Shown here: piece after piece, positions 1 to 10,860 of the stretch
How positions within the stretch are numbered: position 1 is the stretch's first letter
How the letters are laid out: each line of letters opens with the position of its first letter
DNA from: Sweltsa coloradensis
Taxonomy: Eukaryota; Arthropoda; Insecta; Plecoptera; Chloroperlidae
DNA: 64,000 nucleotides
Reading direction: 5' to 3'
NCBI GenBank assembly: GCA_024449915.1
Contig: JAMZAV010002230.1
Span: 1 to 64,000 of the forward strand
The notes under the pieces: model-generated
What the model saw: the letters and a program-made list of their open reading frames with translations, nothing else
Told to the model about the DNA's origin: nothing
Databases searched by the model: none
Position numbers and translations under genes: made by a program

Positions 1-748
1 TATAACACATAGTAGCAAAAGTCAAAGTCATATTCAGATAATATTTACATTGAGGTCAAGTATGATTTTTCTATCAATTATGCAAACCTTTAGCAATTAT
101 ATTCCAAAATTTGAGTTTGTTATTGTTAAATTCATTGCCGTATGAATTTTTTAGTTCCCCCCCACCCCTAATGTTTGACCCCCCCCAACCCCCCAAACCA
201 GTGGACTTTTTTTAGGCCTCCTCTTGGCAATTTGATCAGAATAATGTTATAAGTGTTTGAGCCAAAATTCACGCTTCTGTCACAAAACCTCGAATAATTA
301 AGGTAATCCGAGTCATAATTCCTTGGTTGTAGGTCAAAGGTCACGAAATGATCTGACACACGTCATCGAAAAACACATGTGGACTCTTAATTCTTATTCT
401 GGAGATAATTTGTGTCAAAATGAGTGGTCACACGATACATTTCTTTCAATATAACACACAATAGTAGCAAAAGGTCAAAGGTCACATAATCAGATAATAT
501 TAACAAGTGAGGTCAAGTATGATTTTTTCTTTCAATTATGCAAACCCTAAGCAACCACATTCCAAAATTTGAGTTTGTTATTGTTAAATTCATTGCCGTA
601 TGAATTTTTTAGTTCCCCCCCACCCTAATGTTTGACCCCCCCCCCCAACCCCCCAAACCAGTGGACTTTTTTTAGGCCTCCTCTTGGCAATTTGATAAGA
701 ATAATGTTATAAGTGTTTGAGCCAAAATTCACGCTTCTTTCACAAAAC
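1..748. repeat. 450-bp tandem duplication
   Basis: The block at 1-about 300 recurs almost unchanged at 451-748, with C-rich runs in both copies near 160-195 and 616-653. It lies directly beside a Helentron-like 5' end (882, minus strand) and may be the internal part of that element. No coding sequence is seen. Confidence 0.8.
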
Positions 749-767
749 CCCTAATAGTTGACCTAAG

Positions 768-882
768 TTAACAAACACACAAAAATACAAACAGAATGAA
801 GAAAAAAAGAAGAAAAAAAGGAAAACATTCCTGATTATTTTCTCCAGTGTAGTGAAATGGAATCTTCGCTACGCTCATCCAA
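768..882 (-). mobile_element. Helentron-like element, 5' end only
   Basis: Read on the minus strand it starts TTGGATGAGCGTAGCGAAG at 882, then shows the ACTACACTGGAG block and an A/T-rich microsatellite found in the copies at 10190, 61375 and 62779-63534. No 3' CTAG end is found nearby, so its left limit is unknown and may be outside the window. Confidence 0.65.
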
Positions 883-1229
883 TTATAGCTCATTTGCATT
901 TTCTAAATTCGGGGGAAATTGTTTATTTTAGTAGTATGCGACTTGGGGTTGGTAGGTTATTATATTGGTAGGTTGGTAGGCAGTTTCTTCGTTACAAATG
1001 CGATTTTGAAACGAGAAAATGTCTGAAACGAGAAATATCCGACACAGGCACAGCTGAAGTCTCGTTTAAGTTAGATTGTAAAACCGCTTCTCTCCCTCGT
1101 CTAACAATCACCTCCACGATAATTTTGCATTTGCTGGAGTGAGAATTGTTGGTGGAGGAATTGGGGGGGGGGGGTGGTGGCGCAGAGAACACAGCCTTCT
1201 GACACTCTAATGGCTATACATTACCCGTG
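883..1229. other. no gene seen
   Basis: It contains a short ggttggtagg repeat (948-978) and a G run at 1165-1174. Nothing coding is recognised. Confidence 0.5.
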
Positions 1230-1413
1230 ACTGCGAACGGCGCATATCCTCCTTATCCTCCAAGTGCTTGAGAATTTACTTACGAGCACAATATCAGAAA
1301 ATCATCTCAACGGCCTTGCTTTGGCTTTCAGTCATGAGAACATCACAGTGACTCCAGACGAAGTATTTGGAGTTTTGTACAAAACGCCAAGGAGGCTCAA
1401 TATTCGATTATAG
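1230..1413 (+). pseudogene. hAT-type transposase C-terminal remnant
   Basis: An open stretch ends at TAG 1411-1413 and is too short for ordinary ORF lists. The translation contains ENHLNGLALAFSHENI followed by a short tail with PRRL. This matches the C-terminal hAT dimerisation region of zinc-finger (ZMYM/TTF-type) transposase-like proteins, which typically read (E/D)RLNGLAL..I.RDI. The upstream residues LENLLTSTIS fit the preceding helix (YLRSTM in relatives). Only about 60 codons survive; no zinc finger or catalytic core is present. The family is inferred from motif memory, not from a search. Confidence 0.6.
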
Positions 1414-2004
1414 TGAGCGAGGTAGAGTATAATGTAGCATAGTTTACTTTAATAACTAATGATAGATTCACTCCTCCCCCCCCCCCCCTCGAACCTAAAA
1501 AGAACCCTGCGTGCGCCAGTGTAAATTACCATATTGATTTCAAAGCTATTTGAATTCTAACTGAATTTTTTCATGTGATTACTCATTAAAGGTTTGATAA
1601 AATATAAGTGAATCTTCACGATGAACCTTGATCATAGTGTACAAAATGTGATACACATCTTTCTTTATAGTTATTTGTAAGCAAAACGGTAAATTAATTT
1701 CATTGGAAACAAATTATACATTCAATAATTTTATTTCTACACATTAGATTATCAGTCACTGAAAAGTTTACCAAAAACAATTGTCAGTATATTTTTAACA
1801 TAAATACAATTTTTATTTTATTTCATTGACCTGTGAGACAGTAAAAAATAAAAACTTACAAAATTCAACAATACTCGCCGATTTGGCAACCCTAGTCACA
1901 GGCCAATACCAAAAGTGTTTGTATTCCAATCCAAAATCAAATTCGCAGAGATAGAGAGAGGATTAACTTCCTGGAAGCCTAATAAGGTAATATTTAAAAT
2001 CCGA
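1414..2004. other. no gene seen
   Basis: AT-rich DNA with a C run at 1476-1490. No open coding signal, tRNA or repeat partner is recognised. Confidence 0.4.
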
Positions 2005-2519
2005 GGAATAACGCGGTATTACTTCGCTTAACTCAAAAAATACATTTCGTTTAGACCAACTATTTATGAATTTAGAAAGTAACAGAAAAATTATTTGGTC
2101 CACCAAGACCCGAAAAAAATGTGTCAAACTCTGTTATTTTCTAGCTAGGTCCCATCGGCAAAAATCTCCCATAAGAAATAACATGGGGACGATCTTTATG
2201 CCCCTTGACCTTGGAGGATTGGCCATTATTGACGTACTCGAGAGACTTTTCACACACACAATGTTACAAACCGAACAATGTTATAAAGGACCATAAAGTA
2301 CGATGCTCTAGTATCTTTGTGGAACAAAAAATAAGCAAGGTAATGCCGATTTAAGAAATTCACCAAAACACCAATTTGTGCAAATTTTAGGATCAATTTT
2401 TTTTTTAAATCGTGTCAAATCACATTTGCGAGATATTATTTTTTAACGACCGTTTTAGTGTAGTATTATTCTATAGATTATGTGGTCAGAATAATTTTTG
2501 GGGTAATAGCCCCTTTAAC
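2005..2519 (-). mobile_element. TTAA-flanked MITE, minus orientation
   Basis: Reverse complement of the element at 37683-38377. The end TAGCCCCTTTAA (2508-2519) and the internal block around 2165-2215 (ATGGGGACGAT) match that copy along its length. The 2066-2296 ORF inside is accidental. The left end is less clear than the right. Confidence 0.75.
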
Positions 2520-3386
2520 TTTACTCTGACCCTGAATTTGACATCGTTCAGAGAAATCTGATAGTTCAGCGGCACCATACGGTACGTCCTGTAAAATTCC
2601 AGCCAACAGTAATTTCTGTGATACAGTTTTTAAGCTTTCTGCTTTATCTATGCCATCTGGAAAATAATAACTGTATCATATACGATGAGGTAGTCCCTTA
2701 CACTGGGTCGACTGACGAGGGGGAGTGTTTAACTTGTGTTTCCTATCCAAAGAATATTAGAACACAGTTGGTATGCAGTTTGTAAACCTTTTCTATAAAC
2801 CGGTAATTTAATCACATAGATCGAACCAAAGACATAAAAGAATGATCCACACTTACCGTTAACAACGCGGACAGTGATTTTCGACGTTGCTATTCGTCCA
2901 ATTTCTTCATCCCTCCATCGTTCTTATTGCGACGACATACGAGATGACAAAGACGGGTGGAAGGACATACACGCACAGACGTAAGAATCGTTATTTACCT
3001 AGAATGTAAAAAAAGAGAATATAATTTACATATTTATTATTAAATCAGTAAATAATATGTTCTAGAGCATATTGTTCATCGCTAAAATCTTGAAAGAAAA
3101 TATATTTTACGTTCAGTCTCTTATTTGCCTTACCTTTGAAATTATTGGATGACTGTCGATGTTAATTCAAACTTTCCAATTCGGTCCGATGACATTGCAG
3201 AAGCATCTGCAAATGTATGAAAGTATATCTTCACTAGAAATCTCGCTCGCTCCCTAAAATATAAATATACATAGTATATTACGCATACGCTATATTATTA
3301 ATTTATTTATCAACACGTTTTTAAGTATGGGGTTTAACATATTTAACGTAGAGAAATGTTACACCATGGTTACAACCAAACGATTT
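2520..3386. other. no gene seen
   Basis: AT-rich DNA without convincing ORFs or recognised repeats. Confidence 0.4.
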
Positions 3387-4372
3387 ATAGTCAGGCGGCA
3401 TACCTGGAGATATCCACGGAATACTTCAATTTTAGTATAAAAGCATGAAATTTGGCAAGATGATCGGACGTACCCTACTGATGATTTAAGGAATTGGAGC
3501 CAATCAAAAATTTACCCAGGAACCCCTCAAATCAAAGATGGCGTCCAAACATGGCCGAACCTTTAAAAATTATGGTCCTATGTTATTCATTTTCACTTTA
3601 CGCACGTACTTTCACGTACTGAATATTAATTTGAGGTTCAAATTAACTTTTTTAAATCAGAAACCTCTAAAAATTAAAGATGGCGGCCAAAAAATCAGTT
3701 TGTTATTTTTTAACGGATTTGATTGAATTTTGGTTTCTACTCGTATATTGAGCTGCTGAGTATCATTTTGAGGTAAAAAATATGTTTTGTGACATTTATT
3801 GGTCACATAACCTAGAAAAAGTTTGAAAAAAGACGAAACAAGATTTTGCAATGTGATAATTTACTTATCACTGGGAGCCAAACCTGATAAAAACACACCA
3901 GTACGTATTTAGCAAACACTTCATTCACATTACAAAATCTTGTTTTGTCCTTTTCCAAACTTTTTCTAGGTTATGCGACCAATAAATGTCACAAAACATT
4001 TTTTTACCTCAAAATGATACTCAGCAGCTCAATATACGTGTAGAAACCGAAATTCAATCACATTATAAATAAATTTTTTTTTTTAATTTTAGAGGTTTCT
4101 GATTAAAAAAAGTTAATTTGAACCTCAAATTTATATTCAGTACTTGAAAGTACGTGCGTAAAGTGAAAATGAATAACATAGGACCATAATTTTTAAAAGT
4201 TCGGCCATGTTTGGACGCCATCTTTGATTTGAGGGGTTCCTGGGTAAATTTTCGATTGGCTCCAATTCCTTAAATCATCAGTAGGGTATGTCCGATCATC
4301 ATGCCAAATTTCATGCTTTTATATTAAAATTGAAGTTTTCCGTAGATATCTCCAGGTATGCCGCCTGACTAT
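3387..4372. mobile_element. 1-kb hairpin (foldback) element
   Basis: Two long near-identical inverted arms (about 3387-3857 and 3925-4372) surround a short spacer. The terminal inverted repeat starts ATAGTCAGGCGGCATACC. The arms carry AAGATGGCG motifs. The ORFs 3538-3726 and 3657-3851 are products of the palindrome, not genes. No clear target duplication is visible. Confidence 0.85.
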
Positions 4373-4439
4373 TATGGTTTCATTTAAACTTATGTTGCAC
4401 ACAGGAAATTACGGCCACGCGCTCTATCACATATCTATG

Positions 4440-4700
4440 TGCACCGACAGAGATGGCTTAAAGTTAAAGCGCGAGGAGGTCGCGTGCTCGAATCCCGTCA
4501 AGAGCGGCAATCATGACTGAAGGTTTTTCCGACTTTTTCCTCAATCGTTAATGCAAATGCAAGGGATTGTGTCTTTTAAACAGCCCTCGGACATTCCTTC
4601 ACAATTGTCCTATCCGCAATATACCTAGAGTCACCTGAAGAGAGGCACCGGTTAAATCTGGTGTGTACCCTGCAACGGGCGTTATCATAAAAAATCAATT
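4440..4700 (+). mobile_element. tRNA-derived SINE, type 2
   Basis: A box-A-like TGGCTTAAAGTTAAAGCG is followed about 25 bases later by a box-B-like GCTCGAATCCC. The tRNA-related head is followed by a roughly 180-bp body ending in an AT-rich run near 4690. Only one copy is seen in the window. Confidence 0.55.
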
Positions 4701-4714
4701 TGAGATCTACCATA

Positions 4715-5080
4715 GTCGGGGTGATTATGGTACCTGAAAACACATGCCAAATTTGGTTGGGGTACGAGCATTCCTTCTGGGTGAAAAATGTTTTGAAACA
4801 CGAACAAAATCACTTTTAGGAAATTATTACTACCACTCGTACTACTGCATAATTCGTCAATTTGAATTGCCCAACGATTCTGACCGAAAGGGTGGATCTA
4901 CAACATTCAGATTTTGAATGAACATTACGTTTATAGCGATATAAGAATTTTTGAAAGAAACTGATAGAAAGTTAAAAAAAAAATCAGCTGAAGGGCATAG
5001 TACAAGCCGTTTATCGAAGACTATAAGAAACAAGTAACTATAGAAACTTAAAATAACCGCCTACAATGTGCACAAAAATC
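4715..5080 (+). repeat. dispersed module shared with 40735-41110
   Basis: The block from ACACATGCCAAATTTGGTTG onwards matches 40760-41110 closely, through an ATTCTGACC...TACAAC segment. A shorter version of the same module lies inside several Helentron-like elements (45750-45960, 62340-62550 and, inverted, 8935-9160). Confidence 0.75.
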
Positions 5081-5730
5081 AAGAGTTGCGTTCAGAGTTC
5101 ATCCGATTTGTAATATTACATAGACTGCTGTGACATCAAGATGCATTGGATGACTTGAATGTGATGGAACACTTGGATTGCAAGAGTTAAGAATATGGAG
5201 GAGGAATATTCTATTTTGACGGTAGGGTATTAAAAACTCAATGCAATAACAATGTTCCCCGCTGCCACAAAGTAACCAACACATACTTAGTTTAAAAAAT
5301 TTAAAAATTTAAAATCAACTACAGGATATTAAAATGAATACATAATTTTCGAACGTGTCCACCTTAACCTTAAAATAATGTTAATATGAAGCAAATGCAT
5401 TAGCAATAGCTAGCTCCGAAAAATCACTCGTAGGCTACCAATCATAATAAAATTGAAAGCTTATCTCATTTCCATTAATTTAATTCCTTATTATCATTTC
5501 TATCCATGTTATTCCATAAATACCCTGCAAATTTCACATATGACTCTAAGTTATTTCGTCAAAATCTGGACGAGTTGGATTACTGTTGAGATTAATTCTG
5601 ACACACTTGGATTTCCATCCGAGATTCATACTGCAGCGCTTGGCTGAATAGGATTACTAATCCGATAAACTCTGGAACACGTATTGGGGCTACTATACAT
5701 TTTACATTCTATTGTTTGATACTTGTTTTA
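5081..5730. other. no gene seen
   Basis: Two unremarkable 60-65-codon ORFs (5099-5284 minus, 5453-5647 plus) have no recognisable features. They are not called. Confidence 0.4.
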
Positions 5731-6673
5731 TTGAGCGAGCGAAGCGAGCGTCTCCACTTGACTCTTATGGCTCGAATGTCTGTTTTTTTTCTTTTTTTTT
5801 CTGTTACTGCTTCGATACAGGTCGCACCGTTTCTCTGATCGACCTGAAATTTTGCACACATGTACATACCACCTAGGCGGGTTGCTGTATAGTTTTGTGG
5901 CAAAATCGTTCAAAAAGTTAAAAAGTTACATTAAAGTTAATCGAAAGTTTTTTTTTTCAAACTTAACGGCGACAAAATCTGAGGTGGCCAAATCATTTAG
6001 AATGTCCGTCCGATCACGAATATGTTATTTTTATTTTGATCCGATAAGTAGTGTAGATGGAAATTACATTATAACAAAGTCCCGTTACCATGGCAACGGA
6101 AAGTCGCACAGCTTTTTTGGCTCATGATAGCGGTCAAACGGAGGCTCGGATCGAGTTGAAATTTTGACCATCCGCAAGTTTCGTTCCCGATTGAATGCCA
6201 TTAGTTTTGTGGCAAAATCGTTCAAAAAGTTATGAAGTTACATTAAAGTTAATCTAAAGTTTTTTTTAAAAACTAAACGGCGACAAAATCTGAGGTAGCC
6301 AAATCATTTAGAATGTCCGTCCGGTCACGAATATGTTAATTTTATTTTGATCCGATAAGTAGTGTAGATAGAAATTACATTTTAACAAAAGTAGCGTTAC
6401 CATGGCAACGAAAAGTCGCACAAGAATTCTGGTCACTATGTACTGCCACCTAGAAGAAATCAAGAGTAAAATAGTTTTCCCAAAGAAATGATGTCAAGGT
6501 CCTCTAGATGGCGGTGGATTTTATCCATTCTCTCCTATTTTACAAATTTTCAGCTAAATCCGTCAAGACCTAAAAGACTTATTGGTATGTAACATTATGG
6601 GAATGTCGTACTCGGGTCGTGTTGCACGTACCGGTGCTCGCTCAACAACGCGTCCAACTGAGCGTTTTCCTAG
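5731..6673 (+). mobile_element. Helentron-like element, subfamily B (complete)
   Basis: Starts TTGAGCGAGCGAAGCGAGCG. The exact inverse of the first ten bases, GCTCGCTCAA, lies at 6636-6645, followed by a hairpin (AACGC at 6647-6651, GCGTT at 6662-6666) and TTCCTAG ending at 6673, then T. A pyrimidine run lies about 55 bp in and a CCTGAAATTTT motif about 115 bp in. No transposase is encoded, so it is non-autonomous. The loop and body differ from the other subfamilies while the stem is the same. Confidence 0.8.
5891..6422 (+). repeat. 312-bp internal tandem duplication
   Basis: A 220-bp block starting AGTTTTGTGGCAAAATCG occurs at 5891-6110 and again at 6203-6422. Both blocks end with a CCATGGCAACG motif, and each is preceded by a GATCGA..TGAAATTTTG segment. 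It is internal to the Helentron-like element. Confidence 0.9.
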
Positions 6674-6780
6674 TTAATTTTTATTACAAAGCCAAAGGAC
6701 ATAAAGTACTATACATAGTTAGTTGTTGTATTCATTAAGTTTAAGAGCGCGTCATACAAATACAAAGATAAATATAATAA

Positions 6781-7096
6781 CCAGGGAAACGCCAAAGTCG
6801 TTGTTAGACGAGTGAGTGAGCCATGTGTTGTGTACCCGCTAACATTACTTTTCTTCCCCCTACCTTTGACCTCCCTAGCCTATCATTGGTTAAAGTGGTG
6901 CATTATGGCCGGACAGTTGACGTGCCCTTAAACTTAAAAACATAATTACCTAACTTAAATCCAATCAATGTTCACGGGTACTCAACACGTGGCTCTCTCA
7001 CTCGTCTAACAACGACTTTGGCGTTTCCCTAGTGTTAGCGGGTACTCAACACATGGCTCACTCACTCGTCTAACAACGACTTTGGCGTTTCCCTAG
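6781..7096. repeat. palindromic 3'-end module with three termini
   Basis: The left end is an inverted 3' terminus (CCAGGGAAACGCC). On the right, two 3' termini follow in tandem, each GGCGTTTCCCTAG then T, ending at 7032 and 7096. The two tandem copies share the preceding GGTACTCAACACRTGGCT block. The equivalent single palindrome is at 39467-39746. Confidence 0.85.
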
Positions 7097-7324
7097 TATA
7101 ATCTTTATACAAACATTTGTGGTCACAGACCCTTGTTGAACAGATAGGCTACACCCCAGGCTAAATGGAACGGCCGGTGTATGACCCTTAGTACTTCCTC
7201 CAGCGTCAATGTATATGAAAAATTAAAGACGATTCCGTCTGGGCTCGGGGTAGAATTGGCCCAGAGCATGGCTCTGCTAATCGTAAAAGGCGATTCAAGA
7301 GAAAAGGTCCACCTCGCAAACATC

Positions 7325-7985
7325 AGCTACTCCCCAAAACCAGAGGCGAGCTCTGGCAATCGTCGTCGGGGACACCTCCCCCTTCCCTTGAAGACCTCCC
7401 CGACGACGGTGACAATGACACAATGAACGATGACAAAGACAATGACGACCACGACGTGAGAAATCCCCCTTCCTCCCCTTACCCATGGCTAGTTCTAACC
7501 AGCATGGGCCCCTCCTCCCCATCCCCTAGGCTAGAGTCGTGCATTATGACCTAACGGTTGACGCGTCCTTAATCCAAATAAACCCAAAAAAATAAAATAT
7601 TTGGGTCTAGGCGAACAGAGAAAGTGGTTTATAGTTTTTTGGTTTCAGGGTGCGTCAACCGTTTGTCGTCGTCCTATTATGAAAAAAGGCTGGTCCCATA
7701 CGTCCCAATTTAGTTTTAGTTTGGATTAAGGGTGCGACAACCGCTAGGTCAAAAATCACCACTCTTGCCTAGAGGATATAGGGAGGAAAATCCCATGCTG
7801 GTGCTGGTCAGAAATAGCCACGCGGGTAAAGGTGAAAGAAAAGGGAGGGTTCTCGCGTCGTGGTCGTCATCGTCTTTGTCATCGTTCGTTTTGTCCTGGT
7901 CGTCGTCGTTGGGAAGGTCGTCAGAGAATATGGGGGTCCCCGACAACGACTACCAGAGCTCGCATTCTAGTTTCGGAAAGTAATA
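7325..7985. repeat. GC-rich inverted repeat
   Basis: The left arm (about 7330-7580) and right arm (about 7725-7985) are degenerate inverse copies rich in GTCGTCGTC/GACGACGAC. One more arm copy lies at 32545-32795 and a short one at 42675-42770. The 75-83-codon ORFs here are shadows of the repeat. Confidence 0.75.
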
Positions 7986-9479
7986 TACTACCCTACTTAC
8001 CAGCTGATGTTTGCGAGAGTAAATACGTCGCACTGTTTCTTGTAGATCATCACCAGCCCAAACGAAGTGTATAATAGTATCCTTGATAGCCAGCAATGGC
8101 CTAGCATCATTTACAGAATGACAGAAGGCATGCATAATGAAAACAAAATAATAAACAAATTTACTTGGTTCATCTGATCGCAAACTTTCACAGGCTGTGT
8201 TCTATTTAACTAATAGTAATGGGTATTTCAAACATTTGCAATCTAAGTTCAAATTTTTCACATTTTTATTTCTTGTGAGCTTAAATCGCAATGAATATTG
8301 TTCATTTTGTTAGCAGTTCTAAGTGACCTGGTAACGGATATCTGTTTAAAATTTCAGCTCAATCTATTTGGCCGTTCGGCCGTATGAGCCCGGACAAACA
8401 GACATTTAACAGACAATGCTCACGGCCAAGGCCCGATCGAGTATAGCGTTAGGAAAGACTTACGTTCGCTACGCTCACTCGTCTAATAAATATATACAAA
8501 TAAATAATAATAAAATATAGTACATAATAATATGTACTTCAGATAGTAAACAGATAATTAACACAATACAAATTTTTAAAGCTAACAGTTGGTATTTTTA
8601 AATCAAGTGAAGGAAATGATGAATAATTTAAAGAAAAATTGTAGAGATAAGTAATAATATTGTAAAACGACCATCGAGTAATTCAATGCTGTTCACCCTG
8701 TATTTCCATTTGATAAAAATATGCATATTAGTGAAGATAAACCAGGCCGCTTCGCGAACGCTTTTTCTAGTCGCGTTGAGGGATGAGCTTTTTTGTAAGT
8801 TTTTAGTATGCCCGGGATCTCTTTACTTTTTCAAGTCCCATTGCAAAATCATTTTTGTTAAATGAATATTTTTTATAAAGTAATATTAATTGCTATAGTA
8901 ATACCAATTAATAGAATGTAAAATATCTGGAGGCCCGAAGATTTGCTTTTTGAACGCATTGTAGGTGATTGTTGTCAAGTTTCTATAGTTACTTAACTTA
9001 TTTTTAATTATTCTGCACCTAAAAAACTCATATTATAACCTTTTATTTCTGTGGATTCTGGTTTACTTTTCAATTTTTTCTTTCAAAAGGCAATACATCA
9101 CCATTACCTTAAAGTCCATGTGAAATATGAACGTTGTAGCCCCAGCCTTTTTGTCAGAATCGGCCCCAATATCACGAAAATATCCCATAAAAAAGCGAAA
9201 AAATCGTAAAAGTACTATATTCACGAGAAATATTTATTCGGTTAAGGCTATTCGACCGCGTTTTTCTATTTTACAAAATATGCTAACTAGTCAAAACATA
9301 GTTAATGGCTTGGAAACCTGGCTATTTTTGAAAATCAATTTTTTTTTCAAATTTTTCTGATCCGGTACACGGCCAATATAGCTATCTCAAAATAATTTCA
9401 AACTTCAATTCGCCAAGGCACACCATTCAACGTAGGGTGTTGTGTTTTTGTGACATGAAGTTTCAACTGGTTTTCTATA

Positions 9480-9598
9480 TTTCTCGATTTGGATGGTCGG
9501 GAAACACTCCCGTAGGTGGAATCATTATTATTTAATACAATCCAGAAATTAAAAAATCCATCCCGATCGGGGTTCGAACCAGAGTCTCCCACTTTCCG
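9480..9598 (-). mobile_element. tRNA-headed SINE (type 3), minus copy
   Basis: On the minus strand, the tRNA-like 3' half (box B GGTTCGAACCCC) is followed by AATTTCTGGATTG, TATTAAATAATAATG and CACCTACGGGAGTG. The TCGGGAAACACTCCCG hairpin recurs at 20870-20888. This copy is the uninterrupted version of the site into which the Helentron-like copy at 10190 is inserted. Confidence 0.7.
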
Positions 9599-10860
9599 GA
9601 TGGTCTAGTTGGCTAAGGCGTCCACCCGGAAAGTGGGAGACTCGGGTTCGAACCCGATCAGGACTGCGATTCTATAACTCTGACGGAGTTGGACCCGAAC
9701 GTTTTCTACCGTAATCGACTCGGTTGTAAGTGATCGACCCAGTTGAGGTCGATATCGTTGCGATATAATCCGTGACAACCGAGTCGACCCGGTTATATTT
9801 TGTATAAAATGGTGGATGATAAGCCTTGGTCTACACGTAAACACAACCAGATAATAAACTTTCTCAAACGAATAACAATAGTATGCTCAAAGAAAACTAC
9901 CTTTAGTAAGGGCCTACCCCTAAAAGTCCCGGGAGCTCCTTCTATCATGAAATTATACAATTTCTCCCCGATTGCAAATACACACATCTCTGTCATTTCG
10001 AATATTTAACAACTGACTGCGAGTCATTTGTTCACATTTGACCGTCCACGGCCATGTAAATCATACCTTTCGACCTCGACCAACAATAACCGGAACGATT
10101 ACTGTTACTACAGAGTCGGTCCCGTGACAGAGTTGAACCCGTGAAGTTACTGAATAGGGGCCCTGGGTGGATTTTTAATTTCTGGATTGTTGGATGAGCG
10201 TAGCGAGCGAAGCGAAGATTCCATTTCACTACACTGGAGAAAAAAATCCGGAATGTTTTTTTTTTTTTTCTTTTTTTTGTATTTTTGTGTGTCTGTGAAC
10301 ACGATTCCGGCTAAACCAATACTCCAATTGCGATGAAATTTTATGGAGGTCTATGAAATCTCTGAACGAAGAACTGCACGGAGGGAAAAATCGATCAAAA
10401 AATTATTTCTCATGAAAATCGCAATTTTAAGATTTTTTTCGATTTTTAAAAAAATTCTTCGACTTATAACATCTACATGCTTTATCCGATTGGAATGATT
10501 TTTTCACAGACCCTTAATTTTATGAATTAATATATTCGTGTGAAATTTGAGCGCAATCAAAAAATTATTTCTTATGAAAATCGCAATTTTACGATTTTTT
10601 TTCAATTTTTAACATTTCTTCGACGAATAAAACCTACATGCTTTATCCGATTGTAATGATTTTTTCACAGAACTTTAATTTTATGAATTTATATATTCGT
10701 GTGAAATTTGAGCGTAATCGAAAAATTATCTATTAAAAAAATCGCAAATTTTACGCTTTTTTCGTTTAAAAAAAATACGCTCATCCATCAACGCGGCGGG
10801 ACTTAAGCGTTTTCCTAGTATTAAATAATAATGGTTTTCTATAGGCTGACTGAGAGAATT
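9592..10860 (+). mobile_element. tRNA-headed repeat (type 3), plus copy, split
   Basis: A tRNA-like head lies at about 9592-9664: a D-arm-like TGGTCTAGTTGGCTAAGG, a possible anticodon loop CCGGAAA (anticodon GGA but with C, not U, before it), and a T-arm CGGGTTCGAACCCG. The acceptor ends pair poorly, so I call it a tRNA-derived repeat and not a working tRNA. The repeat resumes after 10818 as TATTAAATAATAATG. Confidence 0.6.
10190..10818 (+). mobile_element. Helentron-like element, subfamily A (complete)
   Basis: Starts TTGGATGAGCGTAGCGAGCG and ends with CGCTCATCCATCAACGC, hairpin, GCGTTTTCCTAG, then T. The left flank CTGGATTG and right flank TATTAAATAATAATG join exactly into the sequence of the uninterrupted minus-strand repeat at 9535-9560. 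Insertion was therefore precise and without duplication. The body has a T-rich microsatellite and two or three repeats of an AATCGCAATTTTACGATTTTT segment. Confidence 0.85.

Larger units (their letters stand above)
6781..8486 (-). mobile_element. Helentron-like element, subfamily C, composite
   Basis: The minus-strand 5' end is TTAGACGAGTGAGCGTAGCG at 8486. The same 13 bases TTAGACGAGTGAG stand inverted near 6804, next to a CAACGAC...CGTT hairpin and the terminus at 6781 (CCAG in place of CTAG). The first 220 bp from the 5' end match 38872-39085. The middle is filled by other inverted repeats (7325-7985). Assigning both ends to one element is an inference from its twin at 38872-39746. Confidence 0.55.

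Noticed and set aside
6781..7096. TA-duplicating TIR MITE
   Set aside because: The ends could be read as TA-GGGAAACGCC...GGCGTTTCCC-TA, but single-ended relatives and three empty sites without duplication fit Helentron-like 3' ends better. It remains an alternative for this palindromic module alone.
9592..9664. Working tRNA gene with anticodon GGA
   Set aside because: Acceptor stem pairs poorly, U33 is C, no serine-type variable arm, and it heads a dispersed repeat. Called a tRNA-derived repeat.
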